NCBI RefSeq assembly: GCF_024713975.1
Contig: NC_091099.1
Coordinates: 15,419,501 to 15,483,500 of the forward strand
DNA: 64,000 nt
Source: Paralichthys olivaceus
Taxonomy: Eukaryota; Chordata; Actinopteri; Pleuronectiformes; Paralichthyidae
Reading direction: 5' to 3'
The notes under the pieces are model-generated. The model was not told where the DNA came from and made no database searches. It saw nothing but the letters and a program-made list of their open reading frames with translations. Every line of letters begins with the position of its first letter. Within the stretch, counting starts at the first letter, position 1. The position numbers and the translations under genes are program-made. Positions 52,001 to 61,445 of the stretch are shown one piece after another.

Positions 52001-55000
52001 CCAGGAGCACAAATCCCTAACAAGTGTAACATGTGGTATGACCTTGTTTTTACTAGACATATTAACACATTTTGTGTTATTTGTCTTTTTAATTCACTTG
52101 ATTGCCCTGTTTTGTATTTAACTATCTCTTATACATCTAGTACCTGCAAGAGCGGAAAGTGGGAGTGCACAGACAAAAAATGTCCAGGAACTTGTATTAT
52201 CTATGGGAGTGGTCACCACTCTACATTTGATCAGCGGACATTTGCCTTTCAAGGACATTGTGCCTACATTGCTGTCACGGTAAATAAAGAATGTGAACAT
52301 CATCAGAATGACATAATGTGATGGAAATCCCTGCCTTATTCACTCATTCACTTCTTTCTTTCCAGCGAGATCTCAGTACTTTAATACAAAATTACTACTA
52401 ATAATGATATAACTATATTTATAGAGCACTTTTCGACACAAAGTACAAAGTGTTGCACAACAAGAAAACAAATGGTTGACATTCAAAGTACTGCACAATA
52501 GAAAACTATTGGTTAATACACAGCAGAAGGTAAATAAATAATAATGATAGAGATAAAAGAACATTCTAAGTAAATTCAGGAATATGCCATCTGAAATTTT
52601 TTTTGCTGAGAGTTAAAGAAAACAGCGTCTCAGACAACCTTAGGCGATTCATTCGAGACCCTGATGGCAAAACTCTACTCAGAAGAGACTGTTAAGACCT
52701 CACACATTTTTTTTGTCATTCACTTGTAAATTTCTACATCATACTAGAGATATCCAGATCAAAAGTACATGTAATGAACTATAAATATAAATAGCAAGTG
52801 ATTTTGGACACAGCCAAGATGCTTAACTTATTCTATAATGTAGGCTCTTGTCCCAGAAATTCATTGATATGGCTTTGATACAATTTTCATGTCATTGATA
52901 AACTTTAACATCAGTTTTAAAAGTCAATATATGATGCTTAAAAAGATTTATAATATGTTTACCACCATTGATTTTAAGATATCTGCATGTCACAATAAGG
53001 AATATCAATGAAAACTGCAGATAACTACAGTATACAGCACAGTACACTCTCCTGGGGATCAAATTTACTTTTATCCTATTTACCTTTCCGTGGTTCTTTA
53101 ACAATTTAAATGTATTCTAGAAAAGTATAAACTGACAGTGTGATTTGTTCAATGGTGTCTCTGTATGAAGCAAAAAATATGTCATGCATCTTTCTTTTTT
53201 AAGAGTAAATGCGGGAATAAAACAGCAGCAGACAACTTTAGAGTTACCACAGAAAATGTACCATGTGGATCTACAGGCACCACCTGCACCAAAACTGTCA
53301 GGATCCAACTTGGGGTAAGATCCCAAAACAGCACCATGTTTTCTGGCCTTGACATTTCATATTTAAAACATTTGTCAAATCAAATAGCAGTTTTTTGTGT
53401 GACAGTGAAAGCAACATAAATCTCTTTAACCCTACAGCGAATGGAAGTCAAACTATCAAAGGGTAAAAATGAAACGCTGGACCTGGGCAATGGCCCTTAT
53501 ATTCCGTTCAAAATAAGAAAGGTCGGCTTGTACCTGGTGGTTGAATCTGCCATTGGTGTGGCAGTGATGTGGGATCGCAAAACAACTGTTCGCATCCTCC
53601 TGGAAACACAGCACAGCGTGAGTCCCAGTAGTTGTTGTCGTGATGATGACTGAAATCTCTCATGGTAACAGATAAGAGCTGGAGTTTTCATATAGTGTAC
53701 ACTTTTTCTTCATCTGTAGTGAAGCTAAGTTTGTAGATCAACACCACTATGGGAAAATAATGATATTGCTATACACTACAAATGCTCTAAAGGTAGTTTA
53801 GGCATAATAATCTCATGATGCAATAAAGTATTATACTATAAAAATATATTTAAGCCCAGAAAAGGTTTGCTCCTTGTTAATGCTCGATATGAAGAACATT
53901 CATTTGTAATATCGTCGCCATGTAAAAGAAATCACTGACTCCTGTTGTTTGTGCAGGGAAACGTATGTGGCCTGTGCGGAAATTTTGACGGTGATGTCCA
54001 GAACGACTTCACGACCCAGGGTCAGCTGGAGGTCAGCAGTCCCACAGAATTTGCAAACAGCTGGAAAGTGTCCAGCAGCTGCCCTGATGCGGAAGCAAAT
54101 GTTGACGCTTGCACAGCGACGCCCAATCGACATCACTGGGCAAAAGCGATGTGTAGCATTATAACCGGGCCAACATTCAAAGGCTGCCACAATAAGGTGA
54201 TAAGAGTTGTTTCGAATTCATCATCACATAAAGTTCTGTCGTTGGAAATATTAAATGCATCAATTTTCAATTACTGAGCAGGTAGACCCCCTTCCATTTT
54301 ATGAAAACTGCGTGAAAGACTCGTGTGCCTGTGACACTGGAGGAGATTGTGAGTGTTTCTGCACAGCAGTCGCAGCTTATGCTCAAGCTTGTAATGAGGC
54401 TGATGTCTGTGTTGCATGGAGAACTCCAGACATCTGTCGTAAGTAAACAACAATTTTACCCTTAAGTTATTAAACTGATGTTTTCAGCCTTTACTGGCCC
54501 ATTGATCTCTTTTTAATTCCAAAGTTCTTAAGCCCCGGCTTTTAGACATTTAGAGATTTGTCATTTAGTTAAAACTAAACAGGTTCAGGTTTGAGTTCTT
54601 GTTAACCTCATGATACTTAATGTAGTAACACATCCTTTACTCCAAATACATGATGTAGCTTGCATCTTTTCTTCCTAGCTGTCTTTTGTGATTATTACAA
54701 CAACCCAGATGACTGCAAGTGGCATTACAACCCTTGTCACACGCCTTGTTACAAGACCTGTCTGAATCCACAAGGAATTTGTAGTAACCCTATACCAAAT
54801 CTGGAAGGTAAGCTGTTTTCTCACAGTGAACATACCTCTGATTAACATGGCTTACTTAATGTGACAAAATAACAATACAGCTTCAATTCATGGCTTCAGT
54901 CTTCATTATAAGAGCAACTTAAATACAAAGATTTTCCATTTATAATATTATGATATTTTATTTTGTGATTTTTACAGGCTGTTACCCTGTATGCCCAGAA

Positions 55001-58000
55001 GATAAGCCCATATATGATGAGCACAACCAGATTTGTGTGCAGGAATGTGAAGGTTGCTTTTACAATGGGACCAGATATGAAGAAAATGATGTTATTTACA
55101 ATGTGACTGATAATGTGGGAATGTGCTACTATGCAATTTGCATCAATGCAACAGTGATATTTGGAAATGAAACCTGCGTCACTTCAACTGTCCCACCGTC
55201 AACTTCATCAACAACAATTTTCACCACTTCACCTACAACAACTCCAGGGCCAACTACTACCACAAAGTCCATGACCCCAACAACCAAACCTCCTACAACA
55301 ACAACAACCCCAACAACCGAACCACCTACAACAACTCCAGGGCCAACTACAACCACAAAGTCTACGACCCCAACAACCGAACCACCTACTACAACCCCAG
55401 GGCCAACCACAACCACATCTGGCAGTACCCCATGTATAACAAAGTGTGAGTGGTCAGAATGGTACAATGTGCATGACCCAATAACAGACAAAAGTGACTG
55501 GGAAACATATGAGAATATCACAAATAGTGGAAAAGAAATTTGCAAAAGACCTGAAGAAATTGACTGTAGAGCAAAACTTTATCCTGACATTGACTTCGAT
55601 GACTATCGGAATCAAACGGGCCAAGTTGTCACTTGTGATGTGGGAATTGGTTTAATATGCAAACAAGAGGAGCAGTTGAGACCTCCAAGAAAGTGTTTCG
55701 ACTATGAGATCAGAGTATGTTGTGAAGTAATAATATGTGAACCAACAACTCCATCAACTACACTTTCAAGTACAAAAGAGACAACAACAATATCTACGAC
55801 AGAACCTCCTACTACAACTACAACCACAAAGTCTACATCCCCAACAACCAAACCACCGACAACAACTCCAGGGCCAACTACTACCACAAAGTCCACATCC
55901 CCAACAACAGAACCACCTACTACAACTCCAGGGCCAACTACTACCACAAAGTCTACGACCCCAACAACCAAACCACCTACTCAAGAGCCAACTACTACCA
56001 CAAAGTCTACGAGCCCATCAACCGAACCACCTACGACAACTCCAGGGCCAACTACAACCACAAAGTCTACGACCCCAACAACCGAACCACCTACGACAAC
56101 TCCAGGGCCAACTACTACCACAAAGTCTACGACCCCAACAACCAAACCACCTACTCAAGGGCCAACTACTACCACAAAGTCTACGACCCCATCAACCGAA
56201 CCACCTACAACAACTCCAGGGCCAAATACTATCACAAAGTCTACAACCCCAACAACCAAACCACCTACGACAACTCCAGGGCCAACAACTACTACAAAAT
56301 CTACGACCCCATCAACCGAACCACCTACAACAACTCCAGGGCCAACTACTACCACAAAGTCCACATCCCCAACAACCGAACCACCTACTACAACTCCAGG
56401 GCCAACTACTACCACAAAGTCTACGACCCCATCAACCGAACCACCTACGACAACTCCAGGGCCAACTACAACCACAAAGACTACGACCCCATCAACCGAA
56501 CCACCTACGACAACTCCAGGGCCAACTACAACCACAAAGTCTACGACCCCAACAACCGGACCACCTACAACAACCCCAGGGCCAACCACATCTGGCAGTA
56601 CCCCATGTATAATAAAGTGTGAGTGGTCAGAATGGTACAATGTGCATGACCCAATAACAGACAAAAGTGACTGGGAAACATATGAGAATATCACGAATAG
56701 TGGAAAAGAAATTTGCAAAAGACCTGAAGAAATTGACTGTAGAGCAAAACATTATCCTGACATGGACTTCGATGACTATCGGAATCAAACGGGCCAAGTT
56801 GTCACTTGTGATGTGGGAATTGGTTTAATATGCAAACAAGAGGAGCAGTTGAGACCTCCAAGAAAGTGTTTCGACTATGAGATCAGAGTATGTTGTGAAG
56901 TAATAATATGTGAACCAACAACTCCATCAACTACACTTTCAAGTACAAAAGAGACAACAACAATATCTACAACAGAACCTCCCACTACAACTACAACCAC
57001 AAAGTCTACATCCCCAACAACCAAACCACCTACGACAACTCCAGGGCCAACTACTACCACAAAGTCTACGTCCCCATCAACCAAACCACCTACGACAACT
57101 CCAGGGCCAAATAAAACCACAAAGTCTACGACCCCATCAACTGAACCACCTACGACAACTCCAGGGCCTACTACAACCACAAAGTCTACGACCCCAACAA
57201 CCGAACCACCCACAACAACTCGAGGGCCAACTACTACCACAAAGTCCACGACCCCAACAACAAAACCACCTACGACAACTCCAGGGCCAACTACAACCAC
57301 AAAGTCTACGACCCCAACAACCGAGCCACCTACGACAACTCCAGGGCCAACTACAACCACAAAGTCTACGACCCCAACAACCGAGCCACCTACGACAACT
57401 CCAGGGCCAACTACTACCACAAAGTCTACGACCCCATCAACCGAACCACCCACAACAACTCCAGGGCCAACTACTACCACAAAGTCTACAACCCCAACAA
57501 CCAAACCACCTACAACAACTCCAGGGCCAACTACTACCACAAAGTCCACATCCCAAACAACCGAACCACCTACAACAACTCCAGGGCCAACTACTACCAC
57601 AAAGTCCACATCCCCAACAATCGAACCACCTACAACAACTCCAGGGCCAACTGCTACCACAAAGTCTACGACCCCAATAACAGAACCACCTACAACAACT
57701 CCAGGGCCAACTGCTACCACAAAGTCTACGACCCCAATAACCGAACCACCTACGACAACTCCAGGGCCAACTACTACCACAAAGTCTACGACCCCATCAA
57801 CCGAACCACCTACAACAACTCCAGGGCCAACTACAACCACAAAGACTACGACCCCATCAACCGAACCACCTACGACAACTCCAGGGCCAACTACAACCAC
57901 AAAGTCTACGACCCCAACAACCGGACCACCTACAACAACCCCAGGGCCAACCACATCTGGCAGTACCCCATGTATAATAAAGTGTGAGTGGTCAGAATGG

Positions 58001-61000
58001 TACAATGTGCATGACCCAATAACAGACAAAAGTGACTGGGAAACATATGAGAATATCACGAATAGTGGAAAAGAAATTTGCAAAAGACCTGAAGAAATTG
58101 ACTGTAGAGCAAAACTTTATCCTGACATTGACTTCGATGACTATCGGAATCAAACGGGCCAAGTTGTCACTTGTGATGTGGGAATTGGTTTAATATGCAA
58201 ACAAGAGGAGCAGTTGAGACCTCCAAGAAAGTGTTTCGACTATGAGATCAGAGTATGTTGTGAAGTAATAATATGTGAACCAACAACTCCATCAACTACA
58301 CTTTCAAGTACAAAAGAGACAACAACAATATCTACAACAGAACCTCCCACTACAACTACAACCACAAAGTCTACATCCCCAACAACCAAACCACCTACGA
58401 CAACTCCAGGGCCAACTACTACCACAAAGTCTACATCCCCAACAACCAAACCACCTACGACAACTCCAGGGCCAACTACTACCACAAAGTCTACGACCCC
58501 ATCAACTGAACCACCTACGACAACTCCAGGGCCTACTACAACCACAAAGTCTACGACCCCAACAACCAAACCACCCACAACAACTCGAGGGCCAACTACT
58601 ACCACAAAGTCCACGACCCCAACAACAAAACCACCTACAACAACTCCAGGGCCAACTACTACCACAAAGTCTACGACCCCAACAACCAAACCACCTACAA
58701 CAACTCCAGGGCCAACTACTACCACAAAGTCCACATCCCAAACAACCGAACCACCTACTACAACTCCAGGGCCAACTACTACCACAAAGTCCACATCCCC
58801 AAAAACCGAACCACCTACAACAACTCCAGGGCCAACTGCTACCTCAAAGTCTACAACCCCAATAACCGAACCACCTACGACAACTCCAGGGCCAACTACA
58901 ACCACAAAGTCTACGACCCCAACAACCAAACCACCTACGACAACTCCAGGGCCAACTACAACCACAAAGTCCACATCCCCAACAACCGAACCACCTACTA
59001 CAACTCCAGGGCCAACTACTACCACAAAGTCCACATCCCCAACAACTGAACCACCTACTACAACTCCAGGGCCAACTACTACCACAAAGTCCACATCCCC
59101 AACAACCGAACCACCTACTACAACTTCAGGGCCAACTACTTCCATAAAGTCCACGACCCCAACAACCAAACCACCTACAACAACCCCAGGGCCAACTGCT
59201 ACCACAAAGTCTACGACCCCAACAACCGAACCACCTACGACAACTCCAGGGCCAACTACAACCACAAAGTCTACGACCCCATCAACCGAACCACCTACGA
59301 CAACTCCAGGGCCAAATAAAACCACAAAGTCTACGACCCCATCAACCGAACCACCTACGACAACTCCAGGGCCAACTACAACCACAAAGTCTACGACCAC
59401 AACAACCGAACCACCTACAACAACTCCAGGGCCAACAACTACCACAAAGTCTATGACCCCATCAACCGAACCACCTTCAACAACTCCAGGGCCAACTACT
59501 ACCACAAAGTCCACGACCCCAACAACCGAACCACCCACCACAACTCCAGGGCCAACTACTACCACAAAGTCCACGACCCCAACAACCGAACCACCTACAA
59601 CAACTCAAGGGCCAACAACTACCACACAGTCCAAGGCCCCATCAACTGAACCACCTACGACAACTCCAGGGCCAACTACAAAGTCTACGTCCCCATCAAC
59701 CGAACCACCTACGACAACTCCAGGGCCAACTACTACCACAAAGTCTACGACCCCAACAACCAAACCACCCACCACAACTCCAGGGCCAACTACTACCACA
59801 AAGTCTACGACCCCAACAACCAAACCACCCACCACAACTCCAGGGCCAACTACTACCACAAAGTCCACAACCCCAACAACCGAACCACCTACAACAACTC
59901 AAGGGCCAACAACTACCACACAGTCCAAGGCCCCATCAACCGAACCACCTACGACAACTCCAGGGCCAACTACAAAGTCTACGTCCCCATCAACCGAACC
60001 ACCTACGACAACTCCAGGGCCAACTACAACCACAAAGTCCACGACCCCATCAACCAAACCACCTACGACAACTCCAGGGCCAACTACAAAGTCTACGTCC
60101 CCATCAACCGAACCACCTACGACAACTCCAGGGCCAACTACAAAGTCTACGTCCCCATCAACCGAACCACCTACGACAACTCCAGGGCCAACTACAACCA
60201 CAAAGTCCACGACCCCATCAACCAAACCACCTACGACAACTCCAGGGCCAACTACAAAGTCTACGTCCCCATCAACCGAACCACCTACGACAACTCCAGG
60301 GCCAACTACAAAGTCTACGTCCCCATCAACCGAACCACCTACGACAACTCCAGGGCCAACTACTACCACAAAGTCTACGACCCCAACAACCAAACCACCT
60401 ACTCAAGGGCCAACTACAACCAAAGAGTCTACGACCCCAACAACCGAACCACCTACAACAACCCCAGGGCCAACTACAACCACAAAGTCCAAGGCCCCAA
60501 CAACCGAACCACCTACGACAACTCCAGGGCCAACTACAACCACAAAGTCTATGACCCCAACAACCAAACCACCTACTCAAGGGCCAACTACAACCAAAGA
60601 GTCTACGACCCCAACAACCGAACCACCTACAACAACCCCAGGGCCAACTACAACCACAAAGTCTACGACCCCAACAACCGAACCACCTACAACAACCCCA
60701 GGGCCAACTACAACCCCAACAACCAAACCTCCTACTACAACTGTGGGCCCAATTACCACAACTTCGACAACTAATGACTCAGTGGTCACTGGTCCTCCGA
60801 AAACAACACCATCAACTGACCATGTTGTCGGTGAAAGTACAACTCTAACATCAGAAAGTACACAGACAAGAAGTACCACAGTAAGCGTGACCACACAATG
60901 CTTCTGCATAGTTAATGGAAAGCAATACAAGCCAGGTCAGTAAAGACATTTACTTTTCACAACTACATAAAATCCTTAAAATATTATGTAATTATGTTAT

Positions 61001-61408
61001 GTATTTTAAAATGTTTCACTGTTGAACTGTTATTCATTTTTATTTTCACCATTAGGGGAGGTCATATTTGACAGGGAGCACCTTGGATCAGGTGTATGTC
61101 TCACAATGATATGTTCTGACATTTGCGAGATTCACAACAATACAGAAATGTGCACCACGCCTGTGCCTACACCTACACCTACAACAAAACCTCCTGTACC
61201 TACCTGTCCTGAATGGGATGTAGCAGTAAGAACTTTCTTATTTTAACTTAATATATACAGTGAATAATGTTATCAAAATGGTTTTGTATATTTTAAGTAC
61301 ATTTAATAACATGTAAGAACATTTTCACTGTAAAAGAAAAGAGGCTTTCTTCCATTTTTAGCATAATAACTCAAAATATCGCTGATTTTATTTGGTTCTC
61401 TCTCTCTC

Positions 61409-61445
<37 letters not shown>

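Larger units (their letters stand above)
54978..60935 (+). other. Giant mucin exon 26 (5958 bp) with Pro/Thr/Ser repeats and three CysD domains
   Basis: One uninterrupted exon of about 1986 codons, entered in phase from exon 25 and left at CCAG/GTCAGT. It starts with the end of TIL3 (CYPVCPEDKPIYDEHNQICV), then the PTS domain from about 55190 to 60890. The unit is 20 aa, consensus KSTTPTTEPPTTTPGPTTTT (60 bp), with E/K toggling before PP and S/T toggling elsewhere. Roughly 70 units in three blocks: 55740-56605, 56912-57970 and 58277-60720. A central exon coding the whole glycosylated domain is normal for gel-forming mucins. Thr is the main O-glycan acceptor; Ser is minor. Confidence 0.95.

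Noticed and set aside
52364..52405. Possible extra mucin exon after TTTCCAG
   Set aside because: Reads RDLSTLIQNYY and then a stop. Exon 20 joins exon 21 (53204) in phase with the expected SKCGNKT text, so this is not needed.
56875..58083. Long open frames on the minus strand over the mucin exon (up to 444 codons, Val/Gly-rich)
   Set aside because: Antisense of ACN/CCN-rich 60-bp repeats that contain no stop in several frames. The repeat length is a multiple of 3, so the openness is automatic.
55737..58865. Second plus-strand frame over the mucin exon (Gln/Leu/Pro-rich)
   Set aside because: Shadow of the true Thr/Pro frame. It has no CysD, no splice continuity and no signal peptide.
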